Assembly (NCBI GenBank): GCA_016931855.1
Contig: JAFGDZ010000073.1
Span: forward strand, 1 to 63,798
Length of the DNA: 63,798 bases
DNA from: Bacteroidales bacterium
Lineage (GTDB): Bacteria > Bacteroidota > Bacteroidia > Bacteroidales > Tenuifilaceae
Direction: 5' to 3'
A program made the translations under genes and the position numbers. The notes under the pieces are model-generated. The model searched no databases. It was not told the origin of the DNA and worked only from the letters and a program-made list of their open reading frames with translations. This document shows positions 25,415 through 35,043 of this stretch, one piece after another (position 1 is the first letter of the stretch; every line of letters begins with the position of its first letter).

Positions 25415-28400
25415 CTAATCTTCCCTTATATTGCTAAGCAATGCCTCGCGTATAATGCGTCGCAGCTCAAGCTGGCGGCTCTCTACCGCACGGCGCGAAG
25501 CAGGACGATACATGTTAGCGTACTTACACTTAGCTGGCCTAAACTTTAAATTGTTCATTGTACCAGAAATATCTACGCCTAGCTTTATCGGCAGAGGGCT
25601 ATCTATTAATGATATGTGGTAGTTAAAGCTCATATCCAGGTTATGCCTACCCTCAACCACAGCCTTGTACTTATCCATTACTATTAGGAAAGGGTAAATA
25701 TCTATCTCCTGTTTAAAGATTGTGAACTCAGCCGATAGGCTATCTACCCTATTTTCGGTTTTCTTATCGAACCTAAGGGTTTTGGCTATTTCGGTAAACG
25801 TTTCGCCATCCATAAGCACCAAGTTGTTGCCCTTAATGGATGATGCTCCCCTGAGAGTAGATTTTTTTGGGTTGTACAGCGAATCGGTGTAGGTTTCAAC
25901 GGCTATGTGAAACTCCCCTTTCCCTTTGAACGAGCGCAACATGGGCATCATGGAGTCAACCTGCGGAATCATTTGCAGTAGGCGCTCAATCTCAATATCA
26001 AGCATATGATAATTTAGTCCAAGGAACAGATGGTTCTTGCGGGGTGTTCTGTACATTGCCGTAAGCTGCATGCGGGCAGCAGGGGTGGTAAACCTAAAGC
26101 CATCCAGCACCATTAACCCATCCTTTACGCGCAGCTCACCCTTAATATTGCTAGCCGTTTCGTCGCCAAAGGTTGCTTCGGCAATGTTGGCTTGCAGCAG
26201 TAAATCTATTCCCTTTGGAACCATGTAAGGGCCAGAAAGAACAGTGTCGGCAGATTCCGCCTCGGTTTCGCCAATGCCACTGGTAAGCACCATTAGCTGA
26301 ACTAGGTCGGTTTTAGTACTCTCGAACAGGAAGCTTCCGCGCAGCAGCGAGTCGTGCCTAAAGTAAGATAGCACATTGTTTAGGCTCCCCTTCAAACTAA
26401 AATCAGACCTGTCAATTCTAAGCTTACTCTCCTTTATGTTAAAGTTCTCAGGATCGAAATCCATTTTTATTGATGGGATTTCAATTGGGTATAGGATTGA
26501 TGATGTTGTGATACGCCCCTGTTCCATATCAATAAAGCCCTTTGCCATCCATTGCAGGAAAATATCCTGCTGCGATGAATCGTTAATCACATCGGCCTTT
26601 AGAGCTAAACGGGTTATACCAGCAGTAGCTGAACCGATATTAGAGAAGAGCTTGCCGCTGGTATAATCAACGCTAAGCTCAGGTTGCTTGGGACTATCCT
26701 TTTGCGCAGCAATGGATAGCGTACCTGCGGGGTTTGCAATTGCCACGTCAAGCGTATCCATTCGGGCAAAAAGGGTATCCAGGCTAAAGGTGCAGCTCAC
26801 GCTTGGAATACGCGTACTATCGGCAAAGCCAGTAGCGTTTAGCGATAGCGATGCATTTTTAAGGAACACCCGTGCGTTGGACTTCTGAGTAGCCTCAATT
26901 TCGCCAGCATTTAGTTTGGCCCAAACCACACCACCACTCTTCTGGGACTCATCGGTTACGTTTGATACCTCAACGGAAACAAGCGTATTGAGTAGGCGAG
27001 CGGTAAAGTCGTCTATTTTACTAGCCTCCAAACCCTTGGTATTAATAGTAACCGCAGCAAATCCAGCACCCTTTAGCGAAGCATTGGGGTTTGGCAGCAC
27101 AAAGTTCACCTTTGATTGAGAGGTCTTTACGGCCAAGCTATCGTATGTTGCGCTAAAGTTATTAAGGGTTAGGCTTCCAGAAAGGCGCATCTTATCCAGC
27201 TGCATCTTCTCAATTTGGGAAAGCGTTAGCTTACTTTTTACGGTACCCGACACGTTACCCGTTGCCGTTACGTTCATATCCTTAAGGATATACGATTTAA
27301 ACTCGGAAACGGTAACGTTTGCCGTTGATGTTAAATCGATGCTGATATCGGAAAACAGGTGGTTAACCGTTCCGCTGGTTTGGAACGATGAGCGTGGAGT
27401 GCTTGCGCTAAAACTTGCAATGCGAAGAATAGATGCGGCATCGTCCTTTAGGTCGGTGCTTAGGCTAATATCGCCGTTGATGTTGCTAAGTGGTAGCGGA
27501 AACGCCTCGTAGTACTTAAGGGTTCCATCCTGCATCTGCAAGCGGATATCCATAAATGGCATTTCGGTTTGGGAATACGCCCCCTTAACCGTTCCACTTG
27601 AGGCCACAATACCTGTAACATCAATTCCTTTAACGTAGCCTTGGACCGATGCAGGAATAAGCGCCATAACATCGGCTATGGACCAGTTGGCAAGGTCGTA
27701 TCTAATATCGGTTACAATGCGTTTGCCAATGGTATCGTTTTGCACTGTTCCGCTTAGGGTTACAGCCATTCCGTTGGCAGCCAGCTCAGCATTGGTTAGC
27801 TTAACCAGCTGGGTGGAAAGGTTAACCTCGGCAGGAACATCCATGGAAACATTCAAATCCTTAGCAAAAACATCTTTCCCAAGCGCAAAGAAAACGTTTG
27901 CCTTATCTACTTTAAGGTGCGCTTTCAAATCGTCAGCAGCAAGAGAGCCCGAAATAGTAGTTGTAAGCCCCTTAACACCAGCCTGCATTGCCTGCGATTT
28001 ATCAACAAATGAAACATCAACATCCTGCAGGCTCACCCTTTCGATATCGATAAATGAGAACGGCATGCCAGAAGTATCGGCTGGCTCCTCCACTGCAGCA
28101 GTATCGGGAACTGCTATGCTAAAATTGCTTGCGCCTAAGGTATCTATATAGGCATTTATAGAGCCATTGGCCACGCTTACCTCATTAACAACAAGTTCGT
28201 TCCGCTTGTAGAGCGCAACAATATCAATAATACCAACTATCTCATTGGCATTAAAAAGCGTATCGGACTGCGCCCCCGTAACAGGGTTAACCAGGTTAAG
28301 GTTGCTTACCTTTAGCCCAAACTGTGGGAATGTGCTAAAAAAGGTGAGTTCTACTGCGCCAATATCGGTTTTGCATGTAAGATATTTTAATGCTTGGTTA

Positions 28401-28522
28401 CGCACAATTGGGGTTAGCCGCTCGGGTGTAAAAACAACCCAAACGGCAATGCCCACTGAAATAAGCACTATCAATAGCAACGCCAACAGAGCTAGGGCTA
28501 ACCGCTTAAATACCTTCTTCAT
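25415..28522 (-). CDS. AsmA-like family protein
   Basis: A 1035-residue envelope protein. One N-terminal membrane helix (about 7-32) is followed by a family-typical segment (LTPIVRNQALKYLTCKTDIG, then FPQFGLKVSNLNLVNP). The rest is repetitive beta-structure with many Ser/Thr and repeated VxGxL-type strands, consistent with the bridge-like lipid-transport proteins of the AsmA/TamB group. Such proteins span the periplasm and are thought to move phospholipid to the outer membrane. The C-terminus has AsmA-like conserved blocks (for example MDGETFTEIAKTLRF). A small lipoprotein gene ends 36 bases upstream on the same strand. Confidence 0.85.
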   Translation of the reverse strand: MKKVFKRLALALLALLLIVLISVGIAVWVVFTPERLTPIVRNQALKYLTCKTDIGAVELTFFSTFPQFGLKVSNLNLVNPVTGAQSDTLFNANEIVGIIDIVALYKRNELVVNEVSVANGSINAYIDTLGASNFSIAVPDTAAVEEPADTSGMPFSFIDIERVSLQDVDVSFVDKSQAMQAGVKGLTTTISGSLAADDLKAHLKVDKANVFFALGKDVFAKDLNVSMDVPAEVNLSTQLVKLTNAELAANGMAVTLSGTVQNDTIGKRIVTDIRYDLANWSIADVMALIPASVQGYVKGIDVTGIVASSGTVKGAYSQTEMPFMDIRLQMQDGTLKYYEAFPLPLSNINGDISLSTDLKDDAASILRIASFSASTPRSSFQTSGTVNHLFSDISIDLTSTANVTVSEFKSYILKDMNVTATGNVSGTVKSKLTLSQIEKMQLDKMRLSGSLTLNNFSATYDSLAVKTSQSKVNFVLPNPNASLKGAGFAAVTINTKGLEASKIDDFTARLLNTLVSVEVSNVTDESQKSGGVVWAKLNAGEIEATQKSNARVFLKNASLSLNATGFADSTRIPSVSCTFSLDTLFARMDTLDVAIANPAGTLSIAAQKDSPKQPELSVDYTSGKLFSNIGSATAGITRLALKADVINDSSQQDIFLQWMAKGFIDMEQGRITTSSILYPIEIPSIKMDFDPENFNIKESKLRIDRSDFSLKGSLNNVLSYFRHDSLLRGSFLFESTKTDLVQLMVLTSGIGETEAESADTVLSGPYMVPKGIDLLLQANIAEATFGDETASNIKGELRVKDGLMVLDGFRFTTPAARMQLTAMYRTPRKNHLFLGLNYHMLDIEIERLLQMIPQVDSMMPMLRSFKGKGEFHIAVETYTDSLYNPKKSTLRGASSIKGNNLVLMDGETFTEIAKTLRFDKKTENRVDSLSAEFTIFKQEIDIYPFLIVMDKYKAVVEGRHNLDMSFNYHISLIDSPLPIKLGVDISGTMNNLKFRPAKCKYANMYRPASRRAVESRQLELRRIIREALLSNIRED

Positions 28523-28557
28523 AATTAGATGTTTGAATGAATATGATACTAAAATGC

Positions 28558-28920
28558 CTACTGGGTTACCTTAATAAATGAGTAGCTAACGCCAAAATCG
28601 TCCTCATACTTTAGGGTTGATGCGGTTAGCTCGGTTACCTTATAGTACTTTGGAACGTTTCCACCAACAGTCATAATATGAATATGCGTTAAGTCTGCCT
28701 GCACCAGAGTCCAAGTAAAGGGCTGTCCGTCCTCCTCATTAACATCCTCGCTGGTATCCCAAGTAGTTCCAGTACCATTGCTTATGTATTTGTAGTAAAC
28801 CGTGCCCGACACCCACTTCCCATACAATAGTGCTTGATCAAACTCATCCTCTTTTTCGCACGAGGTCATAAATGCAACAATAGAGATACATGCAACAAGG
28901 TAAAAGATTATTCTTTTCAT
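28558..28920 (-). CDS. Lipocalin-like lipoprotein
   Basis: A 120-residue lipoprotein with signal peptide and lipobox (MTSC, Cys21). The mature part begins with LLYGKWVSGTVYYKY and runs as alternating beta strands (TWTLVQADLTHIHIM, YYKVTELTASTLKYED). This resembles the lipocalin-like or DUF5004-type small beta-barrels common in Bacteroidota. Function unknown; likely outer-membrane anchored. A second protein of similar plan is at 41154-41528. Confidence 0.72.
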   Translation of the reverse strand: MKRIIFYLVACISIVAFMTSCEKEDEFDQALLYGKWVSGTVYYKYISNGTGTTWDTSEDVNEEDGQPFTWTLVQADLTHIHIMTVGGNVPKYYKVTELTASTLKYEDDFGVSYSFIKVTQ

Positions 28921-29051
28921 GGTTGATTGCTAATTATTCGTTATTACTATTTGTTTGCAACAAATATCCAAACGTAGAGTAAACTTGAGAAACCTAAGTC
29001 AGATGGGCATCACAAAACAAAAAAGGTACCACAACCTACATAATGCAGCCG

Positions 29052-30329
29052 TTACTTAACATAGGTTTCTATAACGCGCTCTATAGCCCTTTGGCAAACA
29101 GGACAAAAACCTGAAGCACTATTAGTTCGCATGCGGCAGTCGTATGCTGGCCTGTAAACGCCCTTAGTAACATAACCGCCGCCCTCAAAAGCGCCAACCT
29201 CACTCTTATACTCGGCAGTGGGAGGCGTTGGCACGGGTACATTGGCAGGGATCATATCCTTCCATTTAGCCGCAAAGTTAACCATTGTTGTTAGGTTTGG
29301 CTCCCAGGGCTCAACCAACAGGTTGTAGTAGCCCTCGTAGGCCACGCTTGAGTCAAAGTACTCATCGCCCAAACCAGCCAAGCCATGCCCCAGCTCATGA
29401 ATAAATACCAGCTTAGACAAAGGATGATCGGACGTTGCCACATTGTAATGGTTATATATTCCACCGCCACCATACACAGGAGTATTTACAAGTACGTAAA
29501 CCACATCGGCCGGAGCATTTGCGGCCACATCCATAACCTGCTTGTGCCTTGTGGTGGTTAGGTACCTATCTATCCCAAAAGTGTAAAGGCTTGAGCCAAC
29601 AGGTGTACGGTTCCAGTATCCAGTTCCTGGATTATCGGCCCCCTCACCTTCCGAAGGTGACTCAATTGCCCAAACGTTAATTTTACTAGCGTACTTATTG
29701 AACGGTGCTTGTGCAAACAAATAATCGGCCATGGATTTAACATCGGCTCTAAACTTATCCATTTGATTAGCGGTGTAGCCTTCGGCAATAAAGGCAATAT
29801 CGAGGCAGTAGCGATAGTCGCCCCCAGTAACAATCTGCGAAACAGGATACGCCATAGGCTTTTCCTTGCTAATGAACATGCTGGCAGGATCGATATCCAG
29901 AGAGAAAATCTCAACAAGGGTTCCGTTGTACATTCTCTGCAAAAGCGACAAGTGAACGGGTTTACTGGGAAACGGAATGCGAACAACCTGCTCAAAGGAG
30001 CGCTTTAGCTGCTTTGCCTCTGCAGTGGTTTGCCACTCCTGAAAAAGGGAGCAGAATCCATTGGAGTAAACCAGCGCACCAGATTCCCTATCGGTAACCG
30101 CAATGCGGTAAATACCAAAGTCCAGCGCATCAATGGTGCTACTGGGAGAGCCGCTCCAATAGGGCTCTTGCAACATATTATCAAGGTAAACATTGGTTTC
30201 CTGGCTATTACCAGCCAGGGTCAAATCAATACGAAGTGCCTGCGGATCTGCAGGTACAGACATATCGCTTTGCGAAAAAAGCAGCTCGCTAAAAAACAAT
30301 GAGCACAAAAGGAAAGAGGTGAATTTCAT
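29052..30329 (-). CDS. Secreted M64 family (IgA-type) metallopeptidase, first copy
   Basis: A 425-residue secreted zinc peptidase. Signal peptide 1-19 (MKFTSFLLC to FSQS). The N-terminal half includes a beta-rich domain (about 25-150). The M64 catalytic part has DIAFIAEGYT and the zinc site HELGHGLAGLGDEY (about 309-322), preceded by YGGGGIYNHYN. The C-terminus has four cysteines in CRMRTNSASGFCPVCQRA. M64 is named after a Clostridium IgA protease, but substrates of Bacteroidota members are unknown. The ATG at 30329 is chosen because it begins the signal peptide. Confidence 0.9.
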   Translation of the reverse strand: MKFTSFLLCSLFFSELLFSQSDMSVPADPQALRIDLTLAGNSQETNVYLDNMLQEPYWSGSPSSTIDALDFGIYRIAVTDRESGALVYSNGFCSLFQEWQTTAEAKQLKRSFEQVVRIPFPSKPVHLSLLQRMYNGTLVEIFSLDIDPASMFISKEKPMAYPVSQIVTGGDYRYCLDIAFIAEGYTANQMDKFRADVKSMADYLFAQAPFNKYASKINVWAIESPSEGEGADNPGTGYWNRTPVGSSLYTFGIDRYLTTTRHKQVMDVAANAPADVVYVLVNTPVYGGGGIYNHYNVATSDHPLSKLVFIHELGHGLAGLGDEYFDSSVAYEGYYNLLVEPWEPNLTTMVNFAAKWKDMIPANVPVPTPPTAEYKSEVGAFEGGGYVTKGVYRPAYDCRMRTNSASGFCPVCQRAIERVIETYVK

Positions 30330-30550
30330 AGTTCTGCTTTTTATTATGTTGGTATATAAAACAAGGATCGTCTCAACCCAATAGCACAAAACAACCTTTT
30401 AACCGGGCAAAATGGTTCCCCCAGATACGCCCGTTAGTCTCCACACACAGCACAACGCTAAGGGTATTTACTGCGCTCTACCCCCTGTAAATTAAGTTAA
30501 AAAAAGCGCACAAGCCCCCCTATTGCATGGTCTTTTTTTTACACTATTGC

Positions 30551-30558
30551 TACCTTTA
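30551..30558 (+). promoter_or_regulatory. Putative -7 element of the MscS gene
   Basis: TACCTTTA at 30551-30558 fits TAnnTTTG except the last base, 31 bases before the start codon. The nearest TTG (30523-30525) is 25 bases away, longer than usual. Confidence 0.4.
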
Positions 30559-30589
30559 CATCCAAAACAATACAAACCTTATAAGCATT

Positions 30590-31879
30590 ATGAACTCATT
30601 ACAAGAGACTATTGCCCAAAAGTATGAATTTTTAGAGGCATTGGAGAGCTGGTTAATTAGCAAAGGACTTAGCGACCAAATGGCTCAGCTCACCAAAGTA
30701 AGCATCTCCCTTGGGGTAATGCTTATTATAGCATTAATTGCAGGTTACCTTACCCGCAAGATACTTGTTGGTTCTATAGTAAAGGTTTCGCAAAGGACTA
30801 AAAGCCGCTGGGACGACATGCTTATTAACAGGCGCGTATTCCACAAGCTATCGCATCTAGTTCCTGCCATTGTTGTTTACGGATTCATTGGGGTAGCTCT
30901 TTACGATTACTCGCCAAAACTTACTGCCATTTTACAGGCATGTACCAATATCTACATGATTGTTGTAACCCTAATGGTGTTTAATGCATTCCTTAATGCC
31001 ATACACGATATATACCAAACCCTTGCGGTGTCGCAAAACAGACCAATAAAAGGATACTTACAGGTAATAAAAATCCTTATCTTCTTTCTTGGAGGCGTTG
31101 TAGTTATAGCCATTATCATTGGAAAAAACCCGATGAGCCTACTTGTAGGGCTTGGCGCCTCGGCAGCAGTGCTAATGCTGGTTTTTAAGGATACAATACT
31201 TGGGCTAGTAGCCTCGGTTCAGCTATCGGCAAACAACATGGTAAAGCCAGGCGACTGGATTGAAATGCCAAGCCGAAGTGCCGATGGCACCGTACTTGAG
31301 ATTACCCTAAATACCGTTAAGGTACAGAACTGGGACAGAACAATAAGCACCATTCCCACCTACGCAATGGTTTCGGAAAGCTTCCACAACTGGAAAGGGA
31401 TGGAAGAGTCGGATGGGAGGCGCATTAAACGCTCCGTTTTTATTGATAAGAAAAGCGTTAGCTTTTGTAACGATGAGATGCTTGAACGGTTCCGCAAAAT
31501 CCACATTCTAAGGGAGTATATTGATGAGAAAACCAATGAGATAAAGCAGTACAACGAGGAACGCGGCATAGACTCAAGCATTCCTGTAAATGGGCGCAGA
31601 CTTACCAACATTGGCGTGTTCCGTAAGTACATGGAGCTATACCTTAAGAACAATCCCAAAATAAACCAAACCGCAACCTGCATGGTAAGGCAGCTACAAC
31701 CCACCGAGCGGGGTATCCCAATGGAGATTTACTGTTTCTCCACCGAAAAGTCCTGGATTAGCTACGAGGGCGTTCAGGCCGATATTTTTGATCATGTATT
31801 TGCCATTGTACCCGAGTTTGGGTTAAAGCTATTCCAAAACCCATCGGGAGACGACTTTAGGGCACTAACACACGGTTAG
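30590..31879 (+). CDS. MscS-family mechanosensitive channel, YbdG-like
   Basis: A 429-residue membrane protein. About five helices (roughly 28-50, 85-105, 115-135, 160-180, 185-205) are followed by the MscS core with the pore-lining, Gly/Ala-rich helix (LLVGLGASAAVLMLVFKDTI, about 184-203) and the beta domain (VKPGDWIEMPSRSADGTVLE). A long insertion in the C-terminal domain (about 280-345) and the N-terminal RVFHKLSHLVPAIVVYG are features of the YbdG (MscM) branch. It relieves osmotic stress. The start at 30590 avoids an unlikely leader read from the promoter region. Confidence 0.9.
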   Translation: MNSLQETIAQKYEFLEALESWLISKGLSDQMAQLTKVSISLGVMLIIALIAGYLTRKILVGSIVKVSQRTKSRWDDMLINRRVFHKLSHLVPAIVVYGFIGVALYDYSPKLTAILQACTNIYMIVVTLMVFNAFLNAIHDIYQTLAVSQNRPIKGYLQVIKILIFFLGGVVVIAIIIGKNPMSLLVGLGASAAVLMLVFKDTILGLVASVQLSANNMVKPGDWIEMPSRSADGTVLEITLNTVKVQNWDRTISTIPTYAMVSESFHNWKGMEESDGRRIKRSVFIDKKSVSFCNDEMLERFRKIHILREYIDEKTNEIKQYNEERGIDSSIPVNGRRLTNIGVFRKYMELYLKNNPKINQTATCMVRQLQPTERGIPMEIYCFSTEKSWISYEGVQADIFDHVFAIVPEFGLKLFQNPSGDDFRALTHG

Positions 31880-32023
31880 CAAACCGTACCGAAGCGGGTG
31901 GCATACATGTTACCCGTTTTTTTGTTGACCCGCAACGCCCACAGTGGCACAAACCAGTCCCAAGTTACCCTATTGAATAATCCCAATTGATTTAGTAAAT
32001 TGAAGGGACTAAAATAACACAAC

Positions 32024-32497
32024 ATGGAAGAGCATTTGTCGTTCATCGAGCAAGCAATTAGCCTTGCAATTGAGGGAGTTAACAAGGGGAACGGAGGGCC
32101 ATTTGGCGCAATAGTGGTAAAGAATGGGCAAATTGTAGGAAAAGGAAACAACTCCGTAACATCAAACAACGATCCTACTGCTCATGCCGAGGTTATAGCC
32201 ATTAGAGATGCATGCAAAACATTAGGCACATTCCAGCTAAACGGCTGCGTACTTTACACCTCTTGCGAGCCTTGCCCCATGTGCCTTGGAGCCATATACT
32301 GGGCTAGGCTGGACCGCGTTTACTACTCGGCAACACGGCACGTGGCATCGCACCACGGATTTGACGACAGCCTAATTTACGAAGAGGTTGCCCGTCCTAT
32401 AAATCAGAGAAAAATTGATTTTGTGCAACTCGCAGCCGAGAATGGAATTAAGCCATTTAGCCTTTGGCGGCAAAAAGAGGACAAAATTAAGTACTAA
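32024..32497 (+). CDS. guaD: Guanine deaminase
   Basis: A 157-residue zinc deaminase very similar in plan to the small Bacillus GuaD. Motifs are GGPFGAIVVKNG, the ligand His and catalytic Glu in H54-A-E56, and PCPMC with C81 and C84 as ligands, followed by LGAIYWARLDRVYY. The GuaD-specific C-terminus is visible in GFDDSLIYEE and PFSLWRQKEDKIKY. It converts guanine to xanthine and ammonia in purine catabolism or salvage. tRNA adenosine deaminase (TadA) is the alternative, but the C-terminus favours guanine deaminase. Alone on its transcript or read with the patatin gene 133 bases on. Confidence 0.88.
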   Translation: MEEHLSFIEQAISLAIEGVNKGNGGPFGAIVVKNGQIVGKGNNSVTSNNDPTAHAEVIAIRDACKTLGTFQLNGCVLYTSCEPCPMCLGAIYWARLDRVYYSATRHVASHHGFDDSLIYEEVARPINQRKIDFVQLAAENGIKPFSLWRQKEDKIKY

Positions 32498-32630
32498 TTC
32501 TGAGGCAAAGAAAAGAGAAAAAGGACAACACAGCACAAAAACAACATCTATACCTACTATTAATAGGAATAAGCAGGAGGGGGCTAACACCCCCAGCTGC
32601 ACACTACACCTGTATAACACAAAACACAAC

Positions 32631-33563
32631 ATGCCTTCAAAACCAAAAGTAGCCCTTGCGCTAGCCAGTGGTGGAGCAAGAGGACTTGCGCACATTGGAG
32701 TAATTCAAGAGCTGGAAGCACAGGGTTACACAATTAGCTCCATTGCAGGCTCCTCCATTGGAGCGCTTATTGGCGGGCTTTACGCTGCAGGAACAATGAA
32801 TACCTACGCCGATTGGGTAAAAGACCTTGACAAAATGGACATTTTTTCCCTAGTAGATTTTACCCTTGGAGCAAAAGGCTTTATTCGAGGCGAAAAGGTT
32901 TTTAAGGAGATGCAAAAACGCGGTATTATTCCAAAAATTAGAATAGAGGATTTACAAATACCCTTTGCTAGCATTGCCACCGATATTGCAAACAACAAAG
33001 AGGTTGTTTTTACCGAAGGCGATTTATACACAGCAATTAGAGCATCAGTATCAATACCAAATGTATTTACACCTGTTAAATGCAATGGCGGCTTACTAAT
33101 TGATGGCGGAGTAATTAACCCACTGCCCGTAAATAGAGTTAAGCGATTTGATAACGACATTCTTATTGCGGTAGATATTAACGCTCTTATACCCTACTCA
33201 AAACCCAAACTGCCCAAAAAGAGCAAAAAGGAGGAGATGCTACAGAACGAGAAGCTAACCGCGATAATGGATAAATGGAATGAGGTAAAGGAGAAGTACT
33301 TTCATACCGAGCAGAATAGAACCAAAGCCAAGGAAGAACCAGAAAAAAAATTGGGTTACTTTGATATTTTCACACAGGCCATACAGCTTATGCAAGATAG
33401 AATAACACAGCATACGCTAGAGCGCGATAACCCTGATGTTATTGTTAGAATATCCAAGGATGCAGGTAGCGTATTTGATTTTTACAAAGCCGAAGAGCTA
33501 ATTGCTGCGGGCAGAGAAGCCTGTGCAAAAGCGCTAAAAGAATGCGAATTGGGCAAGCAATAG
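32631..33563 (+). CDS. Patatin-like phospholipase family protein
   Basis: A 310-residue acyl hydrolase. The oxyanion hole motif GGARG (about 14-18), nucleophile motif GSSIG (about 40-44, Ser) and catalytic DGG in LIDGGVINPLP (about 156-166) are all present. The central part after the catalytic Asp (about 185-245) is Lys/Glu-rich and probably helical. No signal peptide is seen, so it should be cytoplasmic or peripherally attached. Bacterial members act as phospholipases or lipases; the substrate here is unknown. The start is placed at 32631 (MPSKPKVALALAS), because upstream in-frame sequence overlaps guaD and looks noncoding. Confidence 0.9.
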   Translation: MPSKPKVALALASGGARGLAHIGVIQELEAQGYTISSIAGSSIGALIGGLYAAGTMNTYADWVKDLDKMDIFSLVDFTLGAKGFIRGEKVFKEMQKRGIIPKIRIEDLQIPFASIATDIANNKEVVFTEGDLYTAIRASVSIPNVFTPVKCNGGLLIDGGVINPLPVNRVKRFDNDILIAVDINALIPYSKPKLPKKSKKEEMLQNEKLTAIMDKWNEVKEKYFHTEQNRTKAKEEPEKKLGYFDIFTQAIQLMQDRITQHTLERDNPDVIVRISKDAGSVFDFYKAEELIAAGREACAKALKECELGKQ

Positions 33564-33714
33564 TACATAGCGCGCATATCACCACTTAAAAGAATCTTAA
33601 AAAGCACAGCTAAACGACCGATTAACTAATGCTGTACAACACAAATTCTTTTGTTGTATCTGTATTTAGTAATCCCATAACTTGTTCTCACGTTTAACTT
33701 AAAACTTTATTCTA

Positions 33715-34161
33715 ATGAAAAAACTATTTAAGGTGCTTTTCATCGCTATTCTATTCTCGGGTCCATTTTATTCAATAGCGCAACACGATGTTCTTACTGA
33801 ATGCGACGACCAAGGCGGTGGTGGTGGCGGAACACCTACAACCTATTTCAACAGCAACATAAATAAGGTAGTGGGCAACGTAATGGTAGTAAAGTTCCAA
33901 ACACAAGATGGCGTTAACCAACCATTGAACCTACAGGTATTATCCTATGCCTACGGCCCAGAGGCACACCTTGGGGGCTACACTGTTACATCGTTTACTA
34001 GATTATCTAATATGTACGAATTGAAACTGGAGGTTATTGTTTACTTGGACAATACAAACTCATGCCCTCCCAATGAGCTCTGCTACGCATTCTTTACATA
34101 TAAATATACAGTAACCATTAAAACAAATGGTACATATACCTATACGGCAGTAGAGATATAA
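33715..34161 (+). CDS. Small secreted protein of unknown function
   Basis: A 148-residue protein with a clear signal peptide (1-22, ending SIAQ) and a polyglycine stretch (GGGGGG, about 36-41) linking it to the mature domain. The rest is predicted beta strands (VVGNVMVVKFQ, YELKLEVIVYL, YKYTVTIKTNGTYTY). Three cysteines (C30, then two in SCPPNELC) may form a disulfide. No recognised family. It has its own terminator and stands apart from its neighbours. Confidence 0.6.
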   Translation: MKKLFKVLFIAILFSGPFYSIAQHDVLTECDDQGGGGGGTPTTYFNSNINKVVGNVMVVKFQTQDGVNQPLNLQVLSYAYGPEAHLGGYTVTSFTRLSNMYELKLEVIVYLDNTNSCPPNELCYAFFTYKYTVTIKTNGTYTYTAVEI

Positions 34162-34186
34162 CATTCCAACAAAAGGGTATAAAAAC

Positions 34187-34224
34187 AAGGGGTACACATT
34201 AATATATGCACCCCTTTGTTTTTG
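34187..34224 (+). terminator. Terminator of the small secreted protein gene
   Basis: The stem AAGGGGT (34187-34193) pairs with ACCCCTT (34210-34216), followed by TGTTTTT. It lies 25 bases after the stop codon. On the minus strand it could also serve the rlmB-type gene, which ends at 34238. Confidence 0.7.
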
Positions 34225-34237
34225 CCCAACAAGTAAC

Positions 34238-35002
34238 TTATCTTAAACGAATACGCTGCCTAACAACCTCGTAAGTAAGTACGCCTGCAGCAACAGAAAC
34301 GTTTAGCGAGCCAATTTGTCCGTACTGAGGAATGGCCACAAGCATATCCGATAAACGGAGCACATCGTTAGAAACGCCTTCGTCTTCCGAGCCCATAACT
34401 AGCGCAATGGGGCCTGTTAAATCGGTCTCGTAGCAGGTTTGGTTGGCCTTTTCGGTTGCAGAAACCACCCTTAATCCACTTTGCTTCATAAAGTTAATGG
34501 CCACCTTTAGGCTATGCACCTTGCAAATGGGAACATTATGGAGCGCACCAGCTGATGTTTTAACCGCATCGGAGCCAATTTTGGCAGAGCCCTTTGTTGG
34601 GATAATTATGGCATCAACACCCGCACACTCTGCTGTGCGCACAATTGCGCCAAAGTTGCGAACATCGGTAATACCATCCAGGATTAGCAGGAACGGGCTC
34701 CCCTTTTGCTCGAATATAGTAGGTAACAGAAACTCCAAGTTGTGAAACTCAACGGGTGAGATCATTGCGATAACCCCTTGGTGATTGCGGTTTCCGTACT
34801 TATTGAGACTCTGCTCGGGAACATACTGCATGGGGATATCGCGCTGCTTAAGCAGGCTAAATAGCTCCGATGCCAGTTCACCCGACAGTCCTTGCTTAAC
34901 CAAAACCTTATCAACTTGTTTTCCTGAGCGAACGGCCTCCATTATGGCTCTAATACCATAAACCGCATCGTCGTTTTGCCTTGTGGGCCTATCATTCATC
35001 AT
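34238..35002 (-). CDS. rlmB: 23S rRNA 2'-O-methyltransferase, RlmB/TrmH (SpoU) family
   Basis: A 254-residue SpoU-class knotted methyltransferase. N-terminal substrate-binding domain: VYGIRAIMEAVRSGKQVDKV, then GNRNHQGVIAMISP. C-terminal SPOUT motifs: ILDGITDVRNFGAIVRTAE (motif 1, with Asn and Arg), LVMGSEDEGVS (motif 2) and IPQYGQIGSLNVSVAAGV (motif 3). The best-known function is 2'-O-methylation of G2251 in 23S rRNA. Start is the ATG at 35002 or 34999 (Met-Met-Asn-Asp); an upstream in-frame methionine would overlap the next gene. The beta-barrel gene ends just upstream. Confidence 0.88.
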   Translation of the reverse strand: MMNDRPTRQNDDAVYGIRAIMEAVRSGKQVDKVLVKQGLSGELASELFSLLKQRDIPMQYVPEQSLNKYGNRNHQGVIAMISPVEFHNLEFLLPTIFEQKGSPFLLILDGITDVRNFGAIVRTAECAGVDAIIIPTKGSAKIGSDAVKTSAGALHNVPICKVHSLKVAINFMKQSGLRVVSATEKANQTCYETDLTGPIALVMGSEDEGVSNDVLRLSDMLVAIPQYGQIGSLNVSVAAGVLTYEVVRQRIRLR

Positions 35003-35043
35003 TAAAGTAGTTGTATATCGTGTAAAACTTAAAAAATCATTGA

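Noticed and set aside
32024-32497. tRNA adenosine deaminase (TadA) for the deaminase gene
   Set aside because: The GFDD segment and the LWRQKEDKIKY C-terminus match the small guanine deaminases better than TadA.
32415-32630. N-terminal extension of the patatin-like protein
   Set aside because: It overlaps the 3' end of guaD, lacks family similarity, and the conserved patatin start is at 32631.
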